Source of the DNA: Carposina sasakii
Lineage: Eukaryota; Arthropoda; Insecta; Lepidoptera; Carposinidae
Assembly: GCA_014607495.2 (NCBI GenBank)
Contig: CP053156.1
Location: 14,322,001 to 14,386,000 of the forward strand
Direction: 5' to 3'
Length of the DNA: 64,000 nt
How positions within the stretch are numbered: position 1 is the stretch's first letter; the number at the start of each line of letters is the position of its first letter. The position numbers and the translations under genes are program-made. Below, in pieces: positions 31,387-42,150 of this stretch. A model generated the notes under the pieces. The model was given only the letters and a program-made list of their open reading frames with translations, had not been told where the DNA came from and ran no database searches.

Positions 31387-31942
31387 AGTATATAAATCTG
31401 TTATAAGCATCTCAAATCGCGTATTTTAGATGAAGTAAAAAATAAAAGTACGAAGGACTCGTAGGTACAATTTACTTTAAAAGTATTGTCAATACTCCTG
31501 TCCCGTAATTAATTTAGAATGTCTTTTTCACATCTGATTAGGACAAAAACATATATATTAATTAATTATAAATAGTTTTGAAACCGCCACATCTGATCAC
31601 TTAAACCACAACTAATCCCGCGCTAAACCAAAGTCTCTCGTTCAGGTGAAGATAGACGTGCCATTTCGCCAAGTTCCACTATTTAATCCGGTTTCATCGG
31701 GTTGGAACTGCCGCGATCCGGTTCGTGTCTCTGTTCCAGATTTCTGTGTGCTCTCAGTATTTCCAATTTGATTTGCTGAATAGTATTGGAAAACTGAAAT
31801 TCTTTGGATTAAATATTGGTCTATTTTTATTTATTTCGGTTAGCCTACTTTATGACTTTATACTGACGGAGTACGTAGAATACTAAGTATTTTGAGTAAA
31901 AACTTTTTCTCACTATTTTATTTAATAGACTTAGACGACGAT
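31387..31942. other. Interval without recognised features
   Basis: No gene or repeat recognised between the Helitron-like end and the tRNA-like sequence. Confidence 0.45.
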
Positions 31943-32014
31943 GACCCGGTAGCTCAGTGGTAAGAGCACCAGCACGGAATGCAGAGGTCGTGGGTTCGAT
32001 TCCCACTCGGGTGG
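31943..32014 (+). pseudogene. tRNA pseudogene or tRNA-derived sequence
   Basis: It has an acceptor-like GACCCGG pairing with TCGGGTG at six of seven positions, a perfect D arm (GCTC..GAGC), and a perfect T arm (GTGGG, TTCGATT, CCCAC) with the B box. The anticodon arm is broken: CCAGC faces GCAGA, and position 33 is C instead of T, so a working tRNA is unlikely. It could also be the head of a SINE without recognisable body. No anticodon identity is claimed. Confidence 0.6.
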
Positions 32015-32584
32015 AGAATTTTTCCATTTCTTTATTAATATTTTATGATGTAGCATTTGTAAACCTAGTCATTTTAACATTCTGTCATTAATAGCACTTG
32101 CTACTGAAGAATATCCAAACAGTCTTGAATAACAAATATGTGATATCAAAATTTGTGGACAGGTGAGCTATTTTTATAGAATTTCACTTACCCCTTATAT
32201 TACACCCTGTATAGCAATACATCAACTAAACTCTCTCGAGCCACACCCATAACTTGTTGGTATGTAATGAACACGTACACAGTGCAGGGAGTAATGGGTT
32301 CTCAACTGATAATGTAACTATTGTAGTGCGTGACTCCACTGCGGATGATGTATAGACTTCCTCTTATAGCTTAAGCTATACTATATTATCTATCATATAT
32401 CTCACCCCTAATGAATCAATATTTTTTAAAAACTACATTAAATAACATAGAAGAAAATGCTTAGGTAATTGTACAGGAATGTTCAGACAATCTTGTAAAA
32501 TACTCATACATGGTTTACAATGTCAAATTTTGTGATTTTGTGACTGTAATGGGCTATTTACGTAAATGAATATATAGCATATCC
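32015..32584. other. Interval with an isolated MITE Y end
   Basis: 32176-32214 (TTTCACTTACCCCTTATATT, ACACCCTGTATAG) resembles one end of MITE Y. Otherwise nothing was recognised. Confidence 0.4.
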
Positions 32585-33037
32585 TACAGGGTGTTTGTGA
32601 CAGCCAAGCAAATATTGATATTGTGACTTCAGACAATGATTCTGACTCGAAAACCACTAAAAATTTTCGCAGGAAAATTCCAAAATTTTCCGACTTTTTA
32701 ATATTTTTTCACAAAAAAAAAGTTTTTTTAAAATTTCATTAGGCCTTATAGAATGGCTTAAAAACCAAATTTTAACCCATTCATTATTTTCAAAACAAAT
32801 GTTGCGCTGAATAAAATTCAATTAACTTATCACAAGTGATCCAGAATACAGAAATGTATCACAGAATAACTAATAAGTCCATTTAACTAGTCACAGGATC
32901 GCCCGATACATTTAGCGTGGAAAGTAAATTTTGCGGATAATCAAATTAAAAATACATTTCATGTGAGTAATAATACTGTCATATTACTAAAACAGTATAT
33001 TGTTCAGTATTTGTTTGGCTGTCACACACACTCTGTA
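32585..33037. mobile_element. MITE X, copy 3
   Basis: TACAGGGTGTTTGTGACAGC at the left and GGCTGTCACACACACTCTGTA-type complement at the right. The interior includes the shared TCGCCCGATACA and GGAAAATT stretches. No ORF. Confidence 0.85.
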
Positions 33038-33089
33038 TATGACATTGCTGTACCTATATGATGTTTTGGGAGTATATCTATATATATGT

Positions 33090-33928
33090 ATGTCGTGGCC
33101 ATATCGTAGAATTGATCATTTCATGAAATGGTCGAGCATTTCATGAAATGGTCGCATTTCATGAAAAGTTCAACTGTCTATTGGCCACATCATGATATGG
33201 TTTGGGCAGATCGATGATAAAAATCGTTTCTCGATATGGGCAACTAAACGCCCGATCATTTCATGAAGTGGTCAAGATTATTGATCATATCGTAAAATAG
33301 TTACATGAATCACCGGTAGAGGCGCTGCGCGCGTTTTATTTATGTGTGAAGATGGCGGATTTTTCTTTTTAGGTTATAAAACAAATTAAAGAGAGTAGGG
33401 TGACTATGCAGAAGAAGTTCACGGATAGTGTGTTATATTGTATAATGTATATTAGACTTAATGGTGGTTTATAATAATATTGTTAAACAAAAACCTTAGA
33501 TTACGATAGGTTAGGTTAGGTTAGACTATGACAAATGACGCACGAGCCGAGCGAGCGGAGCGAGCGTGCCCAGGCAGCGTCCGGCGATGTGCCAGATGCG
33601 AATCGCTTTTGTAAAGTCTTTTATGTTTTTAAATATTATATTGTGAAAATATCACATAAATAATAGCAAAAAAAATCATACCATCATACCTTATGGTATA
33701 CTTATATATGGTGTACGGTATATATTATTTATATAAGCTTTTACCACATTCGGATTTTATGGACACCCTGTTAATACGATTTGGCCAAACGTGGATGACA
33801 AAATCGTGAAATGTAGACGATTTAACGATCTGGTCAAATTGAATTGGCCACTTCATGAAATGCGACCACTTCATGAAATGCTCGACCATTTCATGAAATG
33901 ATCAATTTTACAATATGGCCACGACATG
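33090..33928. mobile_element. MITE Z, copy 2 (opposite orientation to copy 1)
   Basis: Near-identical reverse complement of 3990-4838, with TGTCGTGGCCATAT ends and the same TTTCATGAAATG clusters, GC-rich core and telomere-like tract, which has one unit fewer at 33507-33524. High similarity between copies 29 kb apart points to recent activity of the family. Confidence 0.88.
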
Positions 33929-34197
33929 TATAAGACAATTTCTTAATATAATTGGATTTGTATAAATTAAAATAAACTCAAATTTTGTTGCTCTGTAAAT
34001 AGAGATTTATTAAAATAAGAAGGTACATAACTAAAGATATTACAATAATATGTACCGAAAGTTACGACTATGCTATAATATTAATGTAAAATATAAGAAT
34101 ATCTTACCTGTAAATAGAGAAACGACATTTAAAGTATTTTAAATTAAACAATTCTTTTTTATAATATGTAAATAACCAAATTAAAATATTTCAATAT
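33929..34197. other. A/T-rich interval
   Basis: No features seen. Confidence 0.5.
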
Positions 34198-34207
34198 AAA
34201 CAGATAG

Positions 34208-34462
34208 CCGCGTGGTGCCGGCAGAGTAGAATTCGTACCACCCCATGTCTGCCCGTGGGTATCGTACGAGGCGATTAAGGGTTTCCGGGAGGTGGGCAGC
34301 AGCGCCTCTTGTGTTGACAACACAGTCCAAAATACAAACTGCGGTCACCAACCCGCCTGCCCAGCGTGGTGACTATGGGCAAATACCCCTCATGGCAGTC
34401 TTATGGCGTGCCCTGGAGGAGACCTACGTCCAGCAGTGGACTGCAATAGGCTGATGATGATG
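34208..34462 (+). mobile_element. Repeat C copy with 10-bp target duplication
   Basis: 255 bp from CCGCGTGGTGCCGGCAG to AATAGGCTGATGATGATG. AAACAGATAG flanks it at 34198-34207 and 34463-34472. The (ATG)n tail and target duplication show LINE-type retroposition. Other fragments of this family are at 19908-19985, 22396-22449, 41646-42150 and 58325-58460. Whether it is a SINE or a LINE 3' end is open. Confidence 0.82.
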
Positions 34463-34472
34463 AAACAGATAG

Positions 34473-35303
34473 TTTTGCCATAACAACCAATGACAACTGT
34501 CAACGACAAATAGCTACATTACCAACCGTAGCCATTGCGCCATCTATGATATTTACAAAGAACTATCATTACAACTGAGCCTACCGACGGCGACGAAAGT
34601 ACCTAAGAAACAATACCATGTTTCTTTACATATGTTTAATTGTACATTCACGTCACATGGCTCTTTTGTCAAAAATAGTCGCCCGTGATATTATATATTT
34701 AGGTGATTTTAATATACTTTCGTTCTTGTCATACAATTCCCCATTTACTGGCCAAAATACAGCTTATGTTAGTAGCACAAAGCCCGCTAGTCCAAACATG
34801 AATTTAAATCAAATACATAAATAAATAAAAAACTCTTATGGGAAAAATGTTTTAATTTAAATGTTTTTATTTTAAATAAAAATAATTGAATTATGAATTT
34901 AGAATTGTTACATTACACTAAATTGTATATTCTTTAGCCTGTAAGTAACTTAACGAGATGGCTTAATTTCCCTTTAAAGAATCTATATTTCGAATAATAT
35001 ATTTTTCTTCATATTTTATTAGAATACTAAATAATCTAAATAAATTTAGAAACTTAAAATAAGGGTTATGGTATATGTAAAAAATGCTAAAGGATTTTAA
35101 TCAAACAGTTTATAGCACATCTAAACAACACACAAGCAGACAGTCGAAATTACGAAAATATAATCAAGGCAAAGGCGACGCGCGTTGCTAGTATGTCACA
35201 AACAACTATTTTAAGACACTGCAAACTATATTGTAGTTAGAAAACTATCTATCGTTCATTAAAATCGAAAAGATCAAAATTAAAACACTTTTTATTCTTC
35301 CCA
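34473..35303. other. Interval without recognised features
   Basis: A/T-rich flank of the LOA element; no gene recognised. Confidence 0.45.
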
Positions 35304-36217
35304 CATAGTCGGACGTGGGTGGAATAGTGGGATACCTCCTCGTGTGTTAGTCGGGTATCAAATCATGTGGGGAATCATCTTAGTGTTTCGTCACTGGCCA
35401 TGAGGATCACGGGTGACTTGGCACTGCCCTGGCGCCTGGGACTCCGGGCCTGTGGCGGGACATGATTAGGTCTCCTCCGTGAGGGGATACCCGACTTTCC
35501 TGGTCCACCTGGGCAACAACGGCTAGCGACTGCTTCTGCGGGGCTCTCTCTAGTCGATTGGCTAAACTCCCACTCGGTTTCACTGGGTGGCGTGGGTGAC
35601 ACCCAGTGAACTACATTCACCCACCTGCGTTTTGACCTGCGCAGTCGAGCGCCGTAAGCGGGGATGACGGAGTCCTGGAGGGTTGAGCCGAGCGACGCTC
35701 GGGTTTATGCGGCGTGAGGCAACACGCCCTCTTTGGTCCCGATTTCAAGCGAAACGGTAGCCTCCACTAGTAGCCGCAGTGGAGGAAACGTGGCAAGGTG
35801 CCCCAATGGGGGGGGGAAGGGGCACCACAGGCGAGGTACGTGGAGGTAAGCACTGAACTTGCCGTGCCGGGCCTCGGCCGGGCGTGGGAGCGGGACGCAG
35901 CGTTTGCGCTGCGGCCTGGACCCAACCTGGGGGTGGCCTGTCACGGCAAAATTCTTTACTTAGGAGGCAGGGAAGGCCATGCTGACGGCTCGCGGGCGGT
36001 GATCAGTTCTAGGCGGAGCAACGGACCTAGGTGCTGCTACCGTCCTGGCCACCGTTCAAGAGCCCGATGTCGCGCTGAAACTCCCCACTGCGTACCTATA
36101 CCTCCCTGGTATTCCTAACGCACTCTTCTCCTGTTTTTGGCGGTTGAGGCGTTCCCTGTTGCGGGCTCGGTGGAGGGTGGGAAGCCAGGGGGATGAATTA
36201 AAAACCCCCTTTTCACC

Positions 36218-37810
36218 ATGGAGCAAACTAGGTCCAAAAACCCAACTTATACAAGGGAGGGAGACTCTGCTTCGGCGGCGGCTCCCCCCTCCGGACACTC
36301 CAGCACCAAAGTGGGTGCCAGGAGAGACACCAGTGCCAAACCCGCGGTGACGGTACTGGCAAAAGGGAAACCCGGACGCCCGGACCCAAGGGTACTGGCT
36401 AAGGGAAAACCCGGACGCCCGGACCCGACCCCGGGCACCAGCACTGCAGGGGGATACCATAATCCCCTTAACGACTTCGCTTCGGCCTGGAACGAGACGG
36501 TCGTCCGAGTCCGGCAACCCACTAGAGGGGGGCCTAGGGCTGGGGCGCACCAGTCAAGTGATAGGGTTTATACTGGGGAGGCCCCCAGGATAAATAAGAA
36601 GCCGAATAAAAAACAACGCCTCCGTAGACGGCAACGTGCTATGGAGGACGCGCTCGCAGCTGCGGAGTCGGCTAAGGAGACGCGATCGGCGGGAGGTAGC
36701 AACCAAACGCTGAAAGCGGACCCAAAGCCTGGCTCCAGCAGGGTAGCAGATAAGCCGCTGGTGTCGGGACGGGGAGAGGGCGCCAAAACGCCAACTCCCC
36801 GGCCTGACACCGCGAAATCTGCACGAGCGAAACACTCGACCCATAGGTCCGGCGGGGGTGACCGAGCCGTGGCAAAGAGGACCCGCTTGGATGATACTAT
36901 ATCTCCACGCGGCAACTCAAAGAAGCTGCGACTCGGTGATCCCGACCAGCGACCTAGAGACTACGCCAGCGTGGCCAGGACAAAAACTGGGGTGGTCATC
37001 ACCACCCTGGAGTCCGGCCTCCTGTCGAAGGAAGTAGCCGACAAGGTACTCCTTGATATCCAAAAGCGGATTATCAAGGAGGCCTGTACGAGGAAAGCTG
37101 GGGACAAAGGCCCCGCCTTCCGAGGTAAGCCATCCCTTCGGGACGGCGGCCTCTGTATGCTGTGCGAGGACCAGGCAACTGTGGACTGGGTGAAGGCGGC
37201 CGTCTCCGGTATGGCCTCTGCCACGGGTGAACAGCTCGTGGTAAGGGGTCTATCCGAGATGCCCAAAAGGGTGAGATGTGCCGTCGCCATTCCGGATCCA
37301 CAGAATGTCTGGGACTCGCCAAAAACACTCGGCGCGGTTCTGGCTTACCAGAACCCCTGGGCGCAATGCGACAAGTGGTGGATTCGCTCGGCAGAACGAC
37401 AGAAGGACAACTGGTTCCTGATGATCTCCATCCTGGAGAGCACAGTTCCAGCTGTCCTCGAACGGGGTCGCCGCCTGACCTGTGGAACCGGATCAGTGTA
37501 CCTGAAGTTCCAGGGGCCGGACGGCAGATTCCACGAGCTGCCGAGTGAACCATCAAAGAAGACGACCGCTGCCTCGGGACCCACAACTAAAGCTCCTGAG
37601 ACGGCGATGGACACGTCGCCAGCGGAGGCCCCTTCACCAAAGGCGGGGACTTCGGCAGAGGCAGGCCCAACGACCCAGGAGGATGACGTGGACGGTGAGA
37701 GGCCGGACACGCCGACCCTCATAGAGTCGCTCAAGGGCCTCTTTGACGACTGCACAGAGGAGGACGAGGGGCTGCTATCCACCGATGGCGGGCACCCCTT
37801 CCTTCATTAA
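36218..37810 (+). CDS. LOA-type ORF1 protein (DUF4780-like, RNA-binding)
   Basis: 530 aa, starting at CACCATGG. ORF1 proteins of this class bind element RNA to form the ribonucleoprotein particle. The N-terminal half is low-complexity, rich in Gly, Pro, Ser and Arg, with a strongly basic run (KKPNKKQRLRRRQRAM, about residues 127-142). Residues about 260-450 resemble the DUF4780 domain found in insect retroelement proteins: GGLCMLCEDQATVDWVKAAV, MPKRVRCAVAIPDP, LAYQNPWAQCDKWW, VYLKFQGPDGRF. The C-terminus is acidic (TEEDEGLL). No CCHC knuckle is seen here; one lies at the end of ORF2. It overlaps the ORF2 ATG by 26 nt, suggesting coupled translation. The DUF4780 match is from memory. Confidence 0.85.
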   Translation: MEQTRSKNPTYTREGDSASAAAPPSGHSSTKVGARRDTSAKPAVTVLAKGKPGRPDPRVLAKGKPGRPDPTPGTSTAGGYHNPLNDFASAWNETVVRVRQPTRGGPRAGAHQSSDRVYTGEAPRINKKPNKKQRLRRRQRAMEDALAAAESAKETRSAGGSNQTLKADPKPGSSRVADKPLVSGRGEGAKTPTPRPDTAKSARAKHSTHRSGGGDRAVAKRTRLDDTISPRGNSKKLRLGDPDQRPRDYASVARTKTGVVITTLESGLLSKEVADKVLLDIQKRIIKEACTRKAGDKGPAFRGKPSLRDGGLCMLCEDQATVDWVKAAVSGMASATGEQLVVRGLSEMPKRVRCAVAIPDPQNVWDSPKTLGAVLAYQNPWAQCDKWWIRSAERQKDNWFLMISILESTVPAVLERGRRLTCGTGSVYLKFQGPDGRFHELPSEPSKKTTAASGPTTKAPETAMDTSPAEAPSPKAGTSAEAGPTTQEDDVDGERPDTPTLIESLKGLFDDCTEEDEGLLSTDGGHPFLH

Positions 37811-40800
37811 GGTGCTGCAGACTAACCTCCAGCACTGCACCGCCGCAACAACACAACTGCGCAGATGGCTGGAGGTTAACCACACAGCTGTCGTCCTGAT
37901 CCAAGAACCTTGGATCAGGACAGGCCGTATATGTGGTCTCTCCAACTTAGGAGGTAAGCTGTTTGTTACTAATGATGTTACTACGCCAAGAACATGTATC
38001 TACATTACCAACAATATTGTTGGGCAGTCACTAACAGAATTCTGTTCCAGAGACGTCCAAGCAATAAAAATACAACTACCACACATTGAGAACATGTCGG
38101 AGATAGTCGTCGCCTCGGCTTACATGCCGGATAACGAAGAACTGCCACCCCACGACCTGGCGAGGCTCATCACCTATTGCGAAAGAGCAGGCCTGGAACT
38201 GCTGGTGGCCTCCGACACAAATGCACACCATACTCTCTGGGGCATGGACAGAAGCAACAACAGAGGTAACGCCTTAGTTGAATATCTTCTTACTACAAAC
38301 CTTAATATCTTAAACACAGGTTCGAGGCCCACCTTTGTCACTAGGAGGAGCCAGACAATCATCGACCTCACCCTGGCAACAGACAGGCTGAGAGAGTACA
38401 CCACGAACTGGCACGTATCTGATGAGGCATCGTGCTCGGATCACAGGTGGCTACGATGTGATTTACAGGTAAACATACCCCCCACTACTCCCCGCAGGCA
38501 CCCGCGTAAGACCGATAAAGCCATGTACATAACGAAACTGGCAAACGGACTTCAAGCGGTGCCCATTCCAGCGAGGATCGAGAACGTACAACAGATAGAA
38601 GAGCAGGTTTGTCTGTTATCTAAAACTATCATTGACAGCTACGAAGTGTCCTGCCCGTTGACCGCTTCTCCTGCGCACCCGCCAGGTAACCACAAATGGT
38701 GGGGACCCGAACTTGAACGCTTGAGAAGGGTGGTCAGAAGAAGGCTGAACAGGGCAATGAACACATCAGCAGACTGGGACTGGGACTTGTACTATGAGGC
38801 CAAATCCAAATACAAGAAAAAGATCAGACATAAGAGTACAGCATCGTGGAGAAAATTCTGCGACAGTATCTCTTCATTCGAACAAGCTAATCGGGTAAGG
38901 AAGGTACTCTCTAAACAAACTCAAACAGATGTAGGCAACCTCCGTAAACCTGATGGCAGCTATACGCAAACACCCCATGAGGCCCAGCAAATTCTACTGG
39001 AGACTCATTTTCCGGGATGTAAAATAGTGCAAAAGGTAACGTGGCCCGAAACCCACACCACACCTACCTTACAATGCTGGGACTACGCCCGCAAGATAGT
39101 AACACATGAGAAGCTCAGCTGGGCTATAAAAAGCTTTCAGCCATTTAAAGCGGCAGGTCCGGACGGAGTGTTCCCGGCTCTTCTTCAATGGGGGGGACCT
39201 AGACTGACCGCAATCCTTAAAACTATCTTGCGGGCGTGTCTGGCATACAGATACATCCCGAAAGCCTGGAGAGAGGTAAGTGTTATCTTTATCCCAAAGC
39301 CAGGCAAGGGCGACTACACGAACGCCAAGGCGTTCAGACCAATTAGCTTAACCTCGTTTCTCGTTAAAACACTGGAAAGACTGTGTGAAAGGGAGCTGAG
39401 GGACAACGAGCTGATCAAGACACCGATGCACGGCAACCAACACGCTTATACAGCAGGTAAATCCACTGAGTCAGCTTTACACCTGGTGGTACGCAAAATA
39501 GAAGAAGCGCTAATAGACAAAGTCATTTGTATGGGCACCTTCATCGATATTGAAGGAGCCTTCGACAAGACTAACTTTACGAGCATAGAGACCGCACTGA
39601 TCCGTCATGGAGTCTCGTCTGTACTAACTGGCTGGATCACAAATATGCTCAGACAAAGAACGGTAAGGTTTAAGGACGACCCAACGGTGGCGCTGGTGGC
39701 CAAGGGCTGTCCGCAAGGAGGGGTTCTTTCACCGCTTCTTTGGAACATGGTGGTCAACAGCCTAATCACGACCCTTAACGCTCACCACTTCTATACAATC
39801 GGCTATGCCGATGACCTTACCATCCTGATAACCGGCAAGAACGCCAGTTTAGTATGCGACCTCACACAGGCAGCAATGCGCATCGTGGAGGGGTGGTGTA
39901 CCAGGTATGAGTTGACCGTTAACCCAAACAAAACGGAAACGGTGATGTTCACACACAAACGCAGTCTCGGCAACTACCACATGCCGAAGCTCTTCGGGAC
40001 CACACTACAGCTGTCACAGGAGGTTAAATACCTTGGGGTTATACTAGACCACAAACTCAACTGGGGCAGTCATGTAGATAATAAGATAGACAAAGCTAGC
40101 ATAGCCCTATGGCAATGCCGCAGGATGATTGGCAAACGATGGGGTCTTACCCCCAAGAACATACTGTGGCTGTACACGGCGGTGATACGTCCCCTGCTGT
40201 GTTACGGCGCTCTAGTATGGTGGCCTAGATGCAAGCTAGTGACATGCATAAGCAAACTACAGAAATTTCAAAGACTAGCTTGCACGGCGACAACAGGCTG
40301 TATGAGGACAGCTCCTACTGCAGCTCTGGAGGCCATGCTAAGCCTACCGCCACTCCATCTGTTTATCAAACAGGAAGCAGCGTCTTCAGCGGTACGCCTC
40401 AGGTCCTTAGAACTCTGGAAAGAGAGCGGTACGGCTCACACAACCATTCTCACGGAGGCCTATGAGGATTTACCGATACTCAGGGCACCCAGCGACAGGA
40501 TCCCCAAAAAGTGGGTATTTGATAAAAAATATAAAATCCAGTTGCACGAGAATGACGACTTCGAAGGCCTGAACTTGAATGAACTTAGGATATTCACGGA
40601 CGGGTCCAAAACAGACTCTGGGACGGGGTCAGGAGTATTCTCCGAGGACTTGCAGGTCAGAGTCGCCACACCTTTGGGATACTACAACACGGTCTTCCAG
40701 GCCGAGTGCTTCGCGATCTCACAGGCAGCTACAGCCATAATAGCCAGAGAGGTAACTGACCAAGGCATCAGAATCCTCTCGGACAGTAGGGCAGTCCTAC

Positions 40801-41402
40801 AGGCGTTAAACAGCAACACTGTTACCTCGGGGCTCGTCTACGACTGCCACCGCCGACTAACAGAGGTATGTAGATACAACCGTCTCACACTGCAGTGGAT
40901 CAAAGGCCACAGCGGCTCGAGAGGTAATGACTCTGCGGACGCGCTGGCCAGACAAGGTTCGGACCTTACAGCCATAGGTCCGGAGCCCATCATACCAGCC
41001 CCCGCAGGCATCGCCAGGACCTTGCTGAGAGCTAGGACTGGCGAACAGCATAATGCACGTCAAGAGGACTGTCGACAAGCAAAAGAGGCCTTACCTCAAA
41101 TTTGCGGCCGACTGTCAAAGAAGCTAATACAGTTGAATAAACCCCAACTGAGACTGATAACCAGTATTATTACAGGTCATGGAGCCTTCAACAAACACCT
41201 ATCCACATTAGGTGTTACAGACAGCCCCCTGTGCAGAGCCTGCATGGAGGAAGAAGAGACAGCCGCCCATCTGCTGCTGCGCTGCAGAGAAGTGGCCCCG
41301 TACCGGGCAAAATATCTCGGTTCTCCAGGCTCGCTTAGCGAGACTTTGGGCAACCTGAAAAGGCTGCTAGGATTCCTGGAGGAGATAGGCTGGCTCGAGT
41401 AG
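37785..41402 (+). CDS. LOA-type ORF2: AP endonuclease, reverse transcriptase, RNase H
   Basis: 1,205 aa from the ATG at 37785; the frame stays open upstream to 37743, but only by non-ATG codons. It nicks target DNA and reverse-transcribes the element RNA. Domains: endonuclease, residues about 5-225 (QTNLQHC, IQEPW with Glu41, SDTNAHHTLWG, catalytic SDHR near 217); RT, about 440-760 (AAGPDGVFPALL, TFIDIEGAFDKTNF motif A, GCPQGGVLSPLLWN motif B, GYADDL at about 673-678, VKYLGVILD); RNase H, about 935-1060 with all four acidic residues (FTDGSKTD, QAECFAI, LSDSRA, GNDSADALA); and a C-terminal CRACMEEEETAAHLLLRC zinc knuckle (C-x2-C-x8-H-x4-C). There is no stop or frameshift. ORF2 is likely translated by termination-reinitiation at the 26-nt overlap. 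Confidence 0.93.
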   Translation: MAGTPSFIKVLQTNLQHCTAATTQLRRWLEVNHTAVVLIQEPWIRTGRICGLSNLGGKLFVTNDVTTPRTCIYITNNIVGQSLTEFCSRDVQAIKIQLPHIENMSEIVVASAYMPDNEELPPHDLARLITYCERAGLELLVASDTNAHHTLWGMDRSNNRGNALVEYLLTTNLNILNTGSRPTFVTRRSQTIIDLTLATDRLREYTTNWHVSDEASCSDHRWLRCDLQVNIPPTTPRRHPRKTDKAMYITKLANGLQAVPIPARIENVQQIEEQVCLLSKTIIDSYEVSCPLTASPAHPPGNHKWWGPELERLRRVVRRRLNRAMNTSADWDWDLYYEAKSKYKKKIRHKSTASWRKFCDSISSFEQANRVRKVLSKQTQTDVGNLRKPDGSYTQTPHEAQQILLETHFPGCKIVQKVTWPETHTTPTLQCWDYARKIVTHEKLSWAIKSFQPFKAAGPDGVFPALLQWGGPRLTAILKTILRACLAYRYIPKAWREVSVIFIPKPGKGDYTNAKAFRPISLTSFLVKTLERLCERELRDNELIKTPMHGNQHAYTAGKSTESALHLVVRKIEEALIDKVICMGTFIDIEGAFDKTNFTSIETALIRHGVSSVLTGWITNMLRQRTVRFKDDPTVALVAKGCPQGGVLSPLLWNMVVNSLITTLNAHHFYTIGYADDLTILITGKNASLVCDLTQAAMRIVEGWCTRYELTVNPNKTETVMFTHKRSLGNYHMPKLFGTTLQLSQEVKYLGVILDHKLNWGSHVDNKIDKASIALWQCRRMIGKRWGLTPKNILWLYTAVIRPLLCYGALVWWPRCKLVTCISKLQKFQRLACTATTGCMRTAPTAALEAMLSLPPLHLFIKQEAASSAVRLRSLELWKESGTAHTTILTEAYEDLPILRAPSDRIPKKWVFDKKYKIQLHENDDFEGLNLNELRIFTDGSKTDSGTGSGVFSEDLQVRVATPLGYYNTVFQAECFAISQAATAIIAREVTDQGIRILSDSRAVLQALNSNTVTSGLVYDCHRRLTEVCRYNRLTLQWIKGHSGSRGNDSADALARQGSDLTAIGPEPIIPAPAGIARTLLRARTGEQHNARQEDCRQAKEALPQICGRLSKKLIQLNKPQLRLITSIITGHGAFNKHLSTLGVTDSPLCRACMEEEETAAHLLLRCREVAPYRAKYLGSPGSLSETLGNLKRLLGFLEEIGWLE

Positions 41403-41645
41403 AGAGCACACCACCCTTACGCAAAATAGGCGCACAGACGTCGAGTTGCGGAAACAAGCCCGTTCTACCATACCATACCATACCATAGTCGGACGTGCAC
41501 TGAGTTAGGATTTCGAGCGAACAAGTTGCAGTGATGTTCAATTAAGTCGACCTAAGTAGAGCTTCTTTTATGCCAAGCTATCTCTGGTTTATATTGGATG
41601 GTTTTTAGAAATTTATGGATAAATGTGAGATCTTTTGATTATACC

Positions 41646-42150
41646 TATTGCAGTCCACTGCAGCACCCGTATGATGAATTTGATAGGAGCGAGATGTCTC
41701 ACTTTTAAACGTCAAATTCACAGAGCTATTAATAACTAGATAAATTTAGTGTATGTACTTTGCATGAAAAAAATAGACTTAAGAATAAGAATAGACACTT
41801 TTTCTCGAGTCAGAATTACGGCTGATAGAAGTGGTTTGCAATCCCTTTTTACACACCAAGTAGAAACACTTGCCTTGTCTAGTTACTACTTAGCTCTGTG
41901 GCTTTGACGTTTAAAAGTGAGACATCTCCCTCTCACCAAATTCATCATACCGGTACTGGACGTAGGTCTCACTCAGAGCACGTCACAAGTCTAGTGGCAA
42001 CGCTGGGTAGACGGGTTGGTGACAGCAGTGTAATTTTCGGCCTATGTTATCGATATGGGGGGCTCTGCTGTTCAACTTCCAGAAAGCCTTAATCGCCTTT
42101 TATGATACCCACATGGGGTGGTGTTGTTTAACTCTGCTGACACCACCTAT
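41646..42150 (-). repeat. Repeat C copy, diverged and split by MITE G
   Basis: Reverse strand: ATTGCAGTCCACTGC at 41647-41661, then an inserted MITE, then TGGACGTAGGTCTCACTC, GCTGGGTAGACGGGTTGGTG and ACCCACATGGGGTGGTG to about 42150. It is more diverged than the copies at 34208 and 58325. Confidence 0.65.
41664..41953. mobile_element. MITE G inserted in repeat C
   Basis: About 290 bp. Ends ACCCGTATGATGAATTTG and CAAATTCATCATACCGGT, both continuing inward into GAGATGTCTCACTTTTAAAC and its complement; the arms are at least 50 bp. No ORF and no clear target duplication. Confidence 0.8.

Larger units (their letters stand above)
35318..41483 (+). mobile_element. LOA-type non-LTR retrotransposon, apparently complete
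   Basis: A 6.2-kb element flanked by a 14-bp target duplication CATAGTCGGACGTG (35304-35317 and 41484-41497). It has a 900-bp G+C-rich 5' UTR (35318-36217), ORF1 (36218-37810), ORF2 (37785-41402), a short 3' UTR and a (TACCA)n tail near 41466-41486 in place of poly(A). Both ORFs are uninterrupted and all expected catalytic residues are present, so it may be competent. Clade assignment rests on ORF2 order (endonuclease, RT, RNase H) and RT sequence character; the nearby I and R1 groups are less likely. Confidence 0.9.

Noticed and set aside
31845..32027. Minus-strand frame with RVGIEPTTSAFRAGALTTELPG
   Set aside because: This is the familiar artefact of translating a tRNA-like sequence in reverse.
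36056..37782. Several long antisense frames across LOA ORF1
   Set aside because: By-products of the G+C-rich coding strand; ORF1 has the Kozak start, composition and position expected.
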